A program made the translations under genes and the position numbers. The notes under the pieces are model-generated. The model was given only the letters and a program-made list of their open reading frames with translations. It did not search any database and had not been told where the DNA came from. 64,000 nucleotides of DNA, taken from contig NZ_QGHL01000007.1 in assembly GCF_003171715.1 (NCBI RefSeq), forward strand, positions 682,001-746,000. The letters run 5' to 3'. Each line of letters opens with the position of its first letter. Within the stretch, counting starts at the first letter, position 1. Positions 40,443 through 48,925 of the stretch are shown one piece after another. The stretch is from Novosphingobium meiothermophilum (lineage in GTDB: Bacteria > Pseudomonadota > Alphaproteobacteria > Sphingomonadales > Sphingomonadaceae).

Positions 40443-41194
40443 GCGGCGCCCCTTTTCAGCGCCTGCGCACGCTGGCCGATCCTGACCATTTGCCCGCACT
40501 CAGGCCCGAATACGTCCACCGGCGTCCGGCCATCGGGCTTGGACCGCTTGATCCCCCGCCTCGGTTCCTGCTGCTTTACGGATCATTGCGCGAGAGGTCC
40601 TATTCGCGCCTCGTGATCGAGGAATCGGCGCGGCTATTGCAATTCTTCGGATGCGAGACGCGCATTTTCGATCCCGCAGACCTTCCCTTGCCCGATCAGG
40701 TGGCAGGCGACGACCACCCGGCAGTTCATGAACTGCGCGAACATGCGCTCTGGTCGGAAGGGCAGGTCTGGTGCAGCCCCGAACGCCACGGCCAGATCAC
40801 CGGGATCATGAAGGCGCAGATCGATCATCTGCCGCTGGCCTACAAGGGCTTGCGCCCCACGCAAGGGCGCACGCTTGCGGTGATGCAGGTCTGCGCTGGA
40901 TCGCAGAGCTTCAACAGCGTCAACACGCTGCGCATCCTTGGACGCTGGATGCGAATGTTCACCATCCCCAACCAGTCGAGCGTCGCCAAAGCCTATGACG
41001 AGTTCGACGAAACCGGGCGGATGAAGCCATCAAGCTATTATGACCGCATTGTCGACGTGATCGAGGAACTGGTGCGTTTCACGGTGCTCCTGCGACCGCA
41101 CGCCGAGCAACTGGTCGATCGCTATTCCGAAAGGAAGGAGCGGGACGAGCCGGTCGAGACGCCAGTTGAAAAGGCGAACATAGCCGGCGCCTGA
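40439..41194 (+). CDS. arsH: ArsH NADPH-dependent FMN reductase
   Basis: 251-residue flavodoxin-like protein with the FMN phosphate loop [10 protein letters not shown] and [20 protein letters not shown], matching ArsH. Members oxidise trivalent organoarsenicals such as methylarsenite or reduce quinones. Last gene of the ars operon; the 92-base gap to the convergent catabolic operon holds only a CTTGCT / AGCAAG hairpin. Confidence 0.92.
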   Translation: MSGAPFQRLRTLADPDHLPALRPEYVHRRPAIGLGPLDPPPRFLLLYGSLRERSYSRLVIEESARLLQFFGCETRIFDPADLPLPDQVAGDDHPAVHELREHALWSEGQVWCSPERHGQITGIMKAQIDHLPLAYKGLRPTQGRTLAVMQVCAGSQSFNSVNTLRILGRWMRMFTIPNQSSVAKAYDEFDETGRMKPSSYYDRIVDVIEELVRFTVLLRPHAEQLVDRYSERKERDEPVETPVEKANIAGA

Positions 41195-41286
41195 TTCTCA
41201 GGTGCCGGTCGCAGGCAATCGGCTCTTGCGGCCTTGCGTCTTGCTCGCTCTCAGCAAGCTGGAGCCTCGTTTACGCTGTTGGTTTC

Positions 41287-42312
41287 CTATCCGGCCTGCC
41301 GCGCAAAAGTCTGATCGGCGCCAAGCGGCTGGGCGAACATGCGCGCGGCAATGCGGCTGCGGTGAAATGCGGGTGTTCCCCATGCGGCCTTGAGCGCCAG
41401 CGCGCGCTTGAGGAACAGGTGGACATCCACTTCCCATGAATAGCCCATCGCGCCGTGAACCTGGATCGACGCGCGCGCGGCCTGCTCGGCGGCTTCCAGC
41501 GCAACGATCTTGGCATGGCTGACACGCGCCCGCGAATGCAGGTCTGAATGGCCCACATCCGCCGCCGCGGCGAGCACCACGGGCCGGGCGAACTCGATCG
41601 CGGTCTGCGCGCTGGCGAGGTGATGCTTTACCGCCTGATAGGAGCCGATCGGCTTGCCGAACTGGGTGCGCTCCCTGGCGTAGGCAACGGCAAGATCGAC
41701 CGCCCGCTGCGCCAGCCCAAGCCCTTGCGCCGCTGCGAAGAGCGCAGCCCGGTCCAGCGCCTGCGACCAGTCGGCAGGGCCAAGGTCTTCAGCCTTGCCC
41801 GCATCCCACTCGATGTGGAACAGGCGGCGCAGTGGATCGATGCACGCGGCCGGCGTAAGCCGAACCTGATCGGGCTTTGCCAGCCAGACGCGCCCATCCT
41901 TCTCGATAAGGATTGCCGCCGCGACATCGGCATTGGCGACAACCGGATTGATGGCAGGCGCCACCGCGATGATTGCCGCCGGATCGGCAAGGACCGGGTG
42001 GCCCGGCGCAAGACTTGCCAGCAGCGGCGCGCCAACACCCGCGCTTTCGGCCAGCGGTTCGGGCAGCGCGACATAGCCTGCCTCGATCAGGATCAGAGCG
42101 AGGTCCAGTTCGCTCAATCCCATGCCGCCAGCCGCTTCGGGCAGGAGCAACAGGGTGAAACCGTTCTCGACAATCTGCGCCCAGCGCGAAGCGTCAAAGC
42201 CTGCGCCCTGCTGCATCATCCGGTGCCAGTGATCCGGGGTGCAGGTATCGCCCAGCAGCGTGCGCGCCGTTTCGGCAAACATCAGCTGTTCGTCGTTCAG
42301 GGTGAAGTCCAT
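41287..42312 (-). CDS. acyl-CoA dehydrogenase, short (FadE32/33-like) subunit
   Basis: 341 residues with the acyl-CoA dehydrogenase fold. The middle beta domain is degenerate and the catalytic Glu is absent: the loop reads QVHGAMGYSWEVD, without YEGT. Such short, catalytically incomplete chains pair with a complete chain in the alpha2-beta2 FadE enzymes of mycobacterial steroid catabolism. The full-length partner lies 15 bases upstream. Last gene of the nine-gene operon. Confidence 0.85.
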   Translation of the reverse strand: MDFTLNDEQLMFAETARTLLGDTCTPDHWHRMMQQGAGFDASRWAQIVENGFTLLLLPEAAGGMGLSELDLALILIEAGYVALPEPLAESAGVGAPLLASLAPGHPVLADPAAIIAVAPAINPVVANADVAAAILIEKDGRVWLAKPDQVRLTPAACIDPLRRLFHIEWDAGKAEDLGPADWSQALDRAALFAAAQGLGLAQRAVDLAVAYARERTQFGKPIGSYQAVKHHLASAQTAIEFARPVVLAAAADVGHSDLHSRARVSHAKIVALEAAEQAARASIQVHGAMGYSWEVDVHLFLKRALALKAAWGTPAFHRSRIAARMFAQPLGADQTFARQAG

Positions 42313-42327
42313 TTGCCTGTCCCCCCT

Positions 42328-43473
42328 TCAGCGCGGCAGGCCGAGCATACGCTCGGCAATGATGTTACGCTGGATCTCGTTCGACCCGGCATAGATCGGC
42401 CCGGCCAGCGAAAAGATGTAATCGTCAAGCCAGTCGTGCTCGCCAGTTGGCGGCAAAAGCTCCGCCTCGGCGCCGAGAATTGCCAGTGCGGTCTCGTGCA
42501 GGTGGATGTCCATTTCCGACCAGAAGATCTTGTTGGTCGAAGCCTCCGGCCCGATCTTCGCGCCCGCCATCAGGCGCGACGCGGTCTGGTAGATGTTCAG
42601 CGCATAGCTTTCGGCGTTCATGTGCGCACGGATCACATCGGCCTCAAGCACTGGATCACACGTGTCCTTGCGGTCCTTCCACAGCGCGGCAAGGGCAGCC
42701 GCAGCCTGCTGGAATCGCGCCGGGCTGCGCAGCATCAAGCCGCGCTCGAAGCCTGCGGTGGCCATGCAGATGTGCCAGCCCTGCCCTTCCTCGCCCAGAC
42801 GGTTAAAGGCAGGCACACGCACGTTGTCGAGAAAGATTTCGGCAAAGCCCACGTGCCCGTTGATCTTGCGGATCGGGTTGCGGGTCACGCCCGGCGCATC
42901 GAGCGGGAAGAAGATCAGGCTCATTCCCTTGTGCCGCTCGCTCCCCGGTTCGCGGAACAGACCGAAGGCCCAGTCGGCAAAGGCGGCGCGGCTCGACCAG
43001 ATCTTGTGGCCGTTCAACACGTATTCCTCGCCTTCTCGCACCGCCGTGGCCCGAACGCCTGCAAGGTCTGATCCGGCCTGCGGTTCCGACCATGCCTGCG
43101 CCCAGATCTCCTCGCCGCTTGCCATTGGCGGCAGGAAGCGCTGCTTCTGTTCGTGGGTGCCGAACTCCATCAGCGTGGGGCCAAGCAGAAAGATGCCGTT
43201 CTGGTTCACGCGCCCCGGCGCGCCTGCGCGGTAATACTCTTCCTCGAAGATCAGCCACTGAATCAGATCAAGCCCGCGCCCGCCGTATTCCTTTGGCCAT
43301 GTGACCATGCCCCAGTCACCGCTTTTCAGGGTGGCTTCCCACTTGCGGTGGGCCTCGAAGCCTTCGCGCGTGGCATCATAATGCTCAAGCGGATGCTTCG
43401 GCACGTGCACTTCCAGCCATGCGCGCACCTCGGCGCGGAACGCCTGCTGTTCGGGAGTGTAGGTCAGGTCCAT
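42328..43473 (-). CDS. acyl-CoA dehydrogenase (FadE31-like) subunit
   Basis: 381 residues. FAD/substrate block WAQAWSEPQAGSDLAGVR. The usual YEGT catalytic position is AGSN (GPIYAGSNEIQRN), and the catalytic base is more likely Glu243 in GFERGLMLRSPA, the position used by isovaleryl-CoA dehydrogenase and by ChsE4. EEEYYRAGAPGRVNQNG resembles FadE30/31 of Mycobacterium tuberculosis. Probably forms a heterotetramer with the downstream short chain to dehydrogenate a ring-degradation acyl-CoA. Confidence 0.87.
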   Translation of the reverse strand: MDLTYTPEQQAFRAEVRAWLEVHVPKHPLEHYDATREGFEAHRKWEATLKSGDWGMVTWPKEYGGRGLDLIQWLIFEEEYYRAGAPGRVNQNGIFLLGPTLMEFGTHEQKQRFLPPMASGEEIWAQAWSEPQAGSDLAGVRATAVREGEEYVLNGHKIWSSRAAFADWAFGLFREPGSERHKGMSLIFFPLDAPGVTRNPIRKINGHVGFAEIFLDNVRVPAFNRLGEEGQGWHICMATAGFERGLMLRSPARFQQAAAALAALWKDRKDTCDPVLEADVIRAHMNAESYALNIYQTASRLMAGAKIGPEASTNKIFWSEMDIHLHETALAILGAEAELLPPTGEHDWLDDYIFSLAGPIYAGSNEIQRNIIAERMLGLPR

Positions 43474-43503
43474 TATCAGAGCGCCATCATCAGAGTTGGG
43501 CCA

Positions 43504-44259
43504 TCAGAACTGCGCTGCCTTGCCGGTATGGACAAAGGCATCGCGCGCCTTCTGGCTGTCCTCGTGCATGTACATTTCCAGCGTGAAGCCCTGTTCCCAG
43601 CGATAACCCCGATCCACGTCGCGCGGCTCAAGCCCGTTCAGCGCCTCCTTGGCGATGACCAGTGCCTTGCGGCTCTTCGCGGCAATCACCGCACAAAATG
43701 CGCGTGCTTCTTCCACCAGTTTCTCGCGCGGCACGACCTTCTCCACCGCGCCCAACCGATAGGCTTCCTCGGCCGGGATATTGCCGCCGGTAAAGAACGC
43801 CGCGCGCACTTTGTGCAGCGGCAACATGCGCGAGAGGTGGCTGGCCCCGCCCATCGCACCACGATCGACTTCGGGCAGCGAGAAGAACGCATCATCCGCT
43901 GCAATGATCGTATCGCTCGCCCCGCAAATGCCGATACCCCCACCGATCACGAACTTGTGCGCGGCCACTACGACCGGAACTTCGGCATCGCGGATGGCCT
44001 TGAACGTCAGAAAATTGCCGCGATTGAGAACCGTGATGCGTTCGGGATGTGCCTGCATCTCCTTGATGTCCACCCCGCCGCAAAAGCCGCGCGCGCCTTC
44101 CGCCGCCCGGATCAGCACGCAGTTCACTTCGGGATTGTTTGCCGCGGCGGTGATGATGGCGGGGAGCGACATCCAGGTTGCGCTGTCGAAAGCGTTTACC
44201 GGGGGCACGTCGAAAACAATTTCGGCTATTCGATCGCGGATTTCGGTTGTTATCGGCAT
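43504..44259 (-). CDS. echA20: EchA20-like ring-opening enoyl-CoA hydratase-family hydrolase
   Basis: 251 residues. Signature blocks match actinobacterial EchA20: MPIT start, CGGVDIKEMQ (60-69), FVIGGGIGICG, LPEVDRGAMGGASHLSR (128-144, with Glu130) and YRWEQGFTLEM. EchA20 hydrolytically opens steroid ring C of HIEC-CoA. Located 3 bases after ipdC, as part of the same operon. Assigned by remembered motif similarity, so substrate identity is inference. Confidence 0.82.
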   Translation of the reverse strand: MPITTEIRDRIAEIVFDVPPVNAFDSATWMSLPAIITAAANNPEVNCVLIRAAEGARGFCGGVDIKEMQAHPERITVLNRGNFLTFKAIRDAEVPVVVAAHKFVIGGGIGICGASDTIIAADDAFFSLPEVDRGAMGGASHLSRMLPLHKVRAAFFTGGNIPAEEAYRLGAVEKVVPREKLVEEARAFCAVIAAKSRKALVIAKEALNGLEPRDVDRGYRWEQGFTLEMYMHEDSQKARDAFVHTGKAAQF

Positions 44260-44262
44260 TTG

Positions 44263-45330
44263 TCAGCCCCGGTTGCAGAGCGCGGCAATACGGGCGCGCG
44301 CTTCGGTTTCGATACTTTGCAGCAGATCAGCGCAGGTCGGCAGGTCCTTGAGGCGTCCGGCCACCACGCCTGTTGCCATCAGCCCGTTTTCGGCGTCGCC
44401 CGATACGACCGCGCGCTGGATCATCATCGGGGCCGCCGCCGCCATGATCGCTTGTGCCAGCGGCATTTCGCCATGCGATGTCATGGCGCGGGCGGTGCCG
44501 ATCACCTGCCCCCAGCTCATGCCGTTCTGGCGCTTCATCTCAAGCCCCGCCTCCATCGCGCGCGCCCACATCGCCAGCGTGCCCGATCCTTCGATCCGGC
44601 GCAGCAACGGGTTGAGGATCATGCGCTGCGGAATGCCGTCCACCTTGGTTGAAACCGCAATATCCGCAGTGCCCGCCTTGACGTAGGCCGCCTTGGGCGC
44701 CTGCGGCACCGGGCTTTCCGCCGTCATCAGAAAGCGCGTTCCCATGGCGACCCCGACTGCGCCGAAGGCGAGAGCGGCCGCCAGCCCGCGCCCGTCGCCA
44801 AAGCCGCCTGCCGCCACAACCGGCACATCGACCGCGTCCAGCACCTGTGGCAGCAGCACGGTTGTAGGCACCGCGCCGGTGTGCCCGCCGCCCTCGCCGC
44901 CCTGCACGGTAATCATGTCGCAGCCCAGCTGGACCATCTTTTCCGCGTGCTTCACCGCGCCCACCGTGGGGATGCACAAGATGCCCGCATCGCGGAACGC
45001 GCCAATCATCTTCGCATCCGGCCCGCGTCCGAAGCTGACCGCGCGCACCCGATCACGATTGGCAAGGATCAGCTTCACGATCTCGGCGGCGCCGGGCTGA
45101 AAGCTGTGGAAGTTCACACCGAAATGGTGCGGGGTCATATCGCGCAGGCGGGCAATTTCCTCGGCCGCCTCCTGCGGATTCATCACCGCGCAAGCCAGAA
45201 ACCCGAAGGCCCCGGCATTGCTCGATGCGGCCACCAGTTCAGGCCTGGCGACCCAACCCATAGCGGTCTGGATCACCGGCAGACGGCAGCCCAGCCGCTC
45301 GGTCAGGACAGTGGCAAGCGTATCGGCCAT
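44263..45330 (-). CDS. ipdC: IpdC-like reductase of the nitronate monooxygenase family
   Basis: 355 residues, the length of mycobacterial IpdC. FMN-binding TIM barrel with PVIQTAMGWVARPELVAASS, VQGGEGGGHTGAVPTT, AAGGFGDGRGLAAAL and GVAMGTRFL. IpdC is a flavin-dependent reductase acting on a CoA thioester in steroid C/D-ring breakdown, not a nitroalkane oxidase. Shares one base with the upstream gene and is followed by echA20, with ipdB-ipdA nearby, the same company as in the KstR2 regulon. Confidence 0.82.
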   Translation of the reverse strand: MADTLATVLTERLGCRLPVIQTAMGWVARPELVAASSNAGAFGFLACAVMNPQEAAEEIARLRDMTPHHFGVNFHSFQPGAAEIVKLILANRDRVRAVSFGRGPDAKMIGAFRDAGILCIPTVGAVKHAEKMVQLGCDMITVQGGEGGGHTGAVPTTVLLPQVLDAVDVPVVAAGGFGDGRGLAAALAFGAVGVAMGTRFLMTAESPVPQAPKAAYVKAGTADIAVSTKVDGIPQRMILNPLLRRIEGSGTLAMWARAMEAGLEMKRQNGMSWGQVIGTARAMTSHGEMPLAQAIMAAAAPMMIQRAVVSGDAENGLMATGVVAGRLKDLPTCADLLQSIETEARARIAALCNRG

Positions 45331-46268
45331 CAGGATTGATCGGCCCTGTTTGATGCTGCGGCGTTTGCTGCTGCGGCGTTCGCCGCCGCGGCCGACTTGC
45401 CGCTTACGCCCGCAATCGAATTGCCGGTGACGAGATCGTTCTGCGCATGGGCGAAGTGGTGCATGTGATAGACCGCATCCATCGCCGCACGCTTGCCGCG
45501 CAGTTCCTCAACGTGGTTGATCGCCTGCTTGGTCAGCCAGTTGCCCAGACGTCCCTGAGATGCCAGCTTGGCGGCCCATACCACCGTCGCCTCGCGCAGC
45601 TGATCGCGCGGCACCACCTTGTTGACCATGCCGAAATCATAGGCACGCTGCGCGCTCATCCGCTCGCCCAGCAGCAGGAACTCCTTGGCCACGCGCGGCG
45701 GCAGTTCAAAGGCATGGGCAAAGTATTCCACCCCCGGAATGCCCATCAGCGGATTCACCGGATCCTGAAAGAAGGCATCTTCCGAAGCCACGATCAGATC
45801 GCACACCCACGCCAGCATCAGCCCGCCCGCAACGCAGGCACCCTGCACCATGGCGATGGTCGGCTTCGGAATATCGCGCCAGCGGCGGCACATGCCAAGG
45901 TATTGCTCCTGCTCGCGGGTATAGAGCAGTTCGGCGGCCGGCTTGTTCGTGTGCGGCGGCAGCATCAGCCGCTTGTCGAACTCGTGATGCAGATCGCGCC
46001 CCGGCGTGCCGATGTCATGGCCTGCCGAAAAGTGCTTGCCCTCTCCAGCCAGCACGATCGCCCGGATAGTGTCGTCCTGCACCGCACGATTGAACGCATC
46101 GTCGAGCGCATAGGTCATCTGCCCGTTCTGCGCATTGTTGAACGCGGGGCGGTTCATCGTGATCCAAGCCACCGCGCCTTCCACTTCATAGCGCACCGGC
46201 TCGTCTGTCTCGTAGGTGATATCCACCAGCTTGGGTTCGACCAGTTCGTTGACAGGCAGATCCTTCAT
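45330..46268 (-). CDS. crotonase-family protein without catalytic glutamates, Ala/Asn tail
   Basis: 312 residues. CoA-binding oxyanion motif HFSAGHD (79-85) and VAGGLMLAWVCDL (147-158) are present. The rat hydratase E144 and E164 positions appear to be Met151 and Val171 (DPVNPLMGIPG), so hydration is unlikely; a hydrolase, isomerase or lyase role is possible. The C-terminus is low-complexity (AAAANAAAANAAASN). It sits between ipdB and ipdC, where actinobacterial operons have no such gene. Function not assigned. Confidence 0.8.
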   Translation of the reverse strand: MKDLPVNELVEPKLVDITYETDEPVRYEVEGAVAWITMNRPAFNNAQNGQMTYALDDAFNRAVQDDTIRAIVLAGEGKHFSAGHDIGTPGRDLHHEFDKRLMLPPHTNKPAAELLYTREQEQYLGMCRRWRDIPKPTIAMVQGACVAGGLMLAWVCDLIVASEDAFFQDPVNPLMGIPGVEYFAHAFELPPRVAKEFLLLGERMSAQRAYDFGMVNKVVPRDQLREATVVWAAKLASQGRLGNWLTKQAINHVEELRGKRAAMDAVYHMHHFAHAQNDLVTGNSIAGVSGKSAAAANAAAANAAASNRADQS

Positions 46269-46282
46269 CGCCCCTCTCTCCC

Positions 46283-47077
46283 TTATGCCGCAGCGCGCTT
46301 GGCGGGCGGATTGTCCTTGATGACACTGGCGCGAATGTTGTGCGGATCGAGGCTGGCGATTACTGCCAGCTCTTCGGCCGTGGGCAAGCGCGTCTCGGCC
46401 AGCTCATCGGCCCGGCACAGCTCGAACCCGGTTGCGGCCTGCACGTCTTCGAAGGTCACACCGGGATGCAGCGAGATCACGCGGATGCGGTGATCGGGAC
46501 CGCCAAAGTCCATCACGCACAGGTTCGTCACGATCCGGCGCAGATCAACGCCCGAAAAGTTGCCGCCTGCAATGCGCTTGGCCGGATTGTAGCCAACGCC
46601 CGAAATCATATCGACCTGCGGGACGAAAACGCGCGGGCCATGTGCAGGAAAGAAGAAGGAGTTGGGGTGATAGATCGTGTTGCCCGGAAAGCCGCGCACC
46701 CCCAGCATCTGCGTCTTCGGCTTGTCGTAGCTGCCGCCCATGTAGGACAGGTTGATCTGGCCGAAGCGGTCTAGCTGCGTCGGCGTTACCATCGCATGAC
46801 GGCGCCCAGACCATACCGCGCTGTCGAAAAAGCGGGAAAATGGCAGGTATCCGGCAGGCTTGCGCGCATCATAGGCGCGTGGCCCCAGCGGAACGGGCTG
46901 TTCCACCAGATAGGCTTCGCCATCGGTCATCATCAGTTCGGGCGTATGCGTGAGCTTGGCCAGCCCCGCGGCAAGGCGCGGCACCGGACCGACACCAGTC
47001 GCGACGATCTCGCCGTTGTCGCGGAAAGCTTCGGAACAGGCGACCACGCACAGATCAACAAGAGAAATGTCGCTCAT
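46283..47077 (-). CDS. ipdB: IpdB-like CoA-transferase family subunit (ring D hydrolase beta)
   Basis: 264 residues from ATG 47077, which shares one base with the ipdA stop. Class I CoA-transferase fold. Blocks typical of IpdB: LCVVACSEAFRDNGEI, LMMTDGEAYLVE, GVRGFPGNTIYHPNS, DFGGPDHRIRVISLHPGVT and TRLPTAEEL. IpdAB is a hydrolase that opens steroid ring D of COCHEA-CoA rather than a transferase. Longer upstream starts run into ipdA and are not family-like. Confidence 0.85.
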   Translation of the reverse strand: MSDISLVDLCVVACSEAFRDNGEIVATGVGPVPRLAAGLAKLTHTPELMMTDGEAYLVEQPVPLGPRAYDARKPAGYLPFSRFFDSAVWSGRRHAMVTPTQLDRFGQINLSYMGGSYDKPKTQMLGVRGFPGNTIYHPNSFFFPAHGPRVFVPQVDMISGVGYNPAKRIAGGNFSGVDLRRIVTNLCVMDFGGPDHRIRVISLHPGVTFEDVQAATGFELCRADELAETRLPTAEELAVIASLDPHNIRASVIKDNPPAKRAAA

Positions 47078-47973
47078 CAGAAAATCGGCAGCGCAAGAGC
47101 CGCTACCGCCTCCTTTCCGCCAATGGATTGAAGATAGGCTGCTTCGGATGCGGCCACGAAGCGATCGGCAACGGCGCCCCATTCCCCCGGATCTCGCGCG
47201 GCATCGGCGTAAGCCTTGAATGCCTTCATGTCCCAGCCATAGTGCGGGGGCATCGAACTGGGGTGCGCACCGCAAGGCATCTCGACCACACCCGAAACAA
47301 AGCAGCGCTCGAACAGGTTCGCCTGCGCGCTTTCGGGGTAATGGTCTTCCATCCGGTCAACCAGTTCCTCGCAAGAGACGTAAGTCCTCGCGGCGGCCTT
47401 GGCGAACCACTCGTCATAATAGACGTCCGGCCCGAAAACCTGCACGTTCCCGCGCCAGTCGCTGCGGTTCACATGGATGAGCGCTGCGTCCAGCTTCAGC
47501 GCGGGCATGGCGATCAGCGTTTCGCCATCGGCATAGGGTGACTGAACGGTTTTCAGCCTGCCCAGTTCGGCAAGATCGGTGCCAAGGCCGACGCGCGTCG
47601 GCAGGAAGGGCAGGCCAAATGCGGCCGCCTTCAGTCCCCACTGGAACATGCCTTCGTCCAGTTCCAGCACTTCCAGGACGCCGCTTTCGCGGGCCTTCCT
47701 GAACCACGGCTCCAGCGGAATGGCATCAAGGCTGACAAAGGCGAAGACCAGCTTCTTCACCTTGCCTGCCGCGCAGAGCATTCCCACGTCCGCGCCGCCA
47801 TAGGCGACCACGGTAAGATCCTTGAGGTCCGATCGCAGGATCTCGCGCACCAGCGCCATCGGCTTGCGCCGGGGGCCCCAGCCGCCAATCCCGATGGTCA
47901 TGCCGTCGGACAACTGCGCGACGATCTCGGCCGCGCTCATCCGCTTGTCCAAAGTTCTGCCAGAAAGGCTCAC
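47077..47973 (-). CDS. ipdA: IpdA-like CoA-transferase family subunit (ring D hydrolase alpha)
   Basis: 298 residues. Blocks matching mycobacterial IpdA: MTIGIGGWGPRRKPMALVRE, VVAYGGADVGMLCAAGKVK, ELDEGMFQWGLKAAA (Glu at 104 and 107 in the region of the catalytic Glu), ETLIAMPALKLDAALIHVN. Partner of IpdB. Overlaps the upstream dioxygenase gene by 4 bases (ATGA). Assignment rests on block similarity and on finding A, B, C and echA20 together. Confidence 0.85.
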   Translation of the reverse strand: MSLSGRTLDKRMSAAEIVAQLSDGMTIGIGGWGPRRKPMALVREILRSDLKDLTVVAYGGADVGMLCAAGKVKKLVFAFVSLDAIPLEPWFRKARESGVLEVLELDEGMFQWGLKAAAFGLPFLPTRVGLGTDLAELGRLKTVQSPYADGETLIAMPALKLDAALIHVNRSDWRGNVQVFGPDVYYDEWFAKAAARTYVSCEELVDRMEDHYPESAQANLFERCFVSGVVEMPCGAHPSSMPPHYGWDMKAFKAYADAARDPGEWGAVADRFVAASEAAYLQSIGGKEAVAALALPIF

Positions 47974-48920
47974 GCCTCAGCTCCCTGTTCCTGCGCCTGC
48001 TGTTCCTGCGCCTGCTGATCCTTGAGGGCCTTCTGCCAGGCCCACTCATGCCCCCACACGCTGATCGCCTCGTGGCGGGTTGTTTCCCAGGTGGCCGGAT
48101 CGATCACCAGACTGTCGCAGCCGATTTCCAGATCGAAGCCCGAAGGCGTCTGCACATAAAAGCCGGTGGTCTCGTCATTGACATGCCGGCCCAGCGTTGC
48201 GCTTTCAGGGTAGCCAAGGCGCTTCATCCGGTCGTGCGCCTTGCCCACCTCGATCAGGTTGGGCAGTTCCAGCATGATGTGGACTGCGCCCGAAGGCGGG
48301 ATCGGGCCTTCGCCGAACGCGATCGAATGATGCCGTCCATTGGCCGCATGAAGGAAGGCAAAGCCCATCGAAGGGCCATCGGGACCAAACAGATGGAAGC
48401 GCGGCATGTCGGTCTGGCCGAAGCCCAGAACCTCGCAGTGGAAGGCAATAGTCTCGTCGAAATTGGGGGCGGAGAACACCGCATGGCCCATGCCCATCTC
48501 GCCGGTGACAAAGCCCGGCACGCCAATGGGCGAGACGAACGGCACAACGGTGCGGGCATCACCGCAGTATAGTTCCAGCCCGTTGCCCGCCGGATCGCTG
48601 GTGCGCAGCATGGCTTCGGCCCCGCGCCCGGCAGCTTCCGCATCGCTTGCCCACTCGACCGGACGACCTGCCGCCGCGATCCTTGCCGCCAGCGCGTCAA
48701 GCGTGGCGCGGTCCGCCACTTCATATCCCGCCGCAACGAACCATTCACGCTTGCCCGGCTCGATGCGGAAGCGGAAAACGCGGTCATCCACACGATAGAG
48801 CGCCGCGCCATCGGCCGCGTCGTCCACTCGCATCACGCCAACGAACTGTGTCAGGAACCGGTCCCATTCGTCGGGCTGTGCCGTTTCCACTACCACATAG
48901 CCCAGTGCCTTGATGGACAT
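47970..48920 (-). CDS. two-domain extradiol ring-cleavage dioxygenase (VOC, BphC/HsaC type)
   Basis: 316 residues with tandem VOC modules. Iron ligands align with BphC: His146 (GMGHAVFS), His214 (AVHIMLE) and Glu265 (FDLEIG); the catalytic His in RHHSIAF (197-198) and Tyr255 are also present. It cleaves a catechol ring next to the hydroxyls. In a steroid context the candidate reaction is ring A meta-cleavage, as in HsaC/TesB, but no HsaD-type hydrolase is adjacent. The C-terminus is Gln/Glu-rich (DQQAQEQQAQEQGAEA) and not part of the family. Confidence 0.87.
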   Translation of the reverse strand: MSIKALGYVVVETAQPDEWDRFLTQFVGVMRVDDAADGAALYRVDDRVFRFRIEPGKREWFVAAGYEVADRATLDALAARIAAAGRPVEWASDAEAAGRGAEAMLRTSDPAGNGLELYCGDARTVVPFVSPIGVPGFVTGEMGMGHAVFSAPNFDETIAFHCEVLGFGQTDMPRFHLFGPDGPSMGFAFLHAANGRHHSIAFGEGPIPPSGAVHIMLELPNLIEVGKAHDRMKRLGYPESATLGRHVNDETTGFYVQTPSGFDLEIGCDSLVIDPATWETTRHEAISVWGHEWAWQKALKDQQAQEQQAQEQGAEA

Positions 48921-48925
48921 GGCGC

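Noticed and set aside
44263..45330. Annotation as nitronate monooxygenase
   Set aside because: Length, motif blocks and the ipdA, ipdB and echA20 neighbours fit IpdC better than nitroalkane oxidation.
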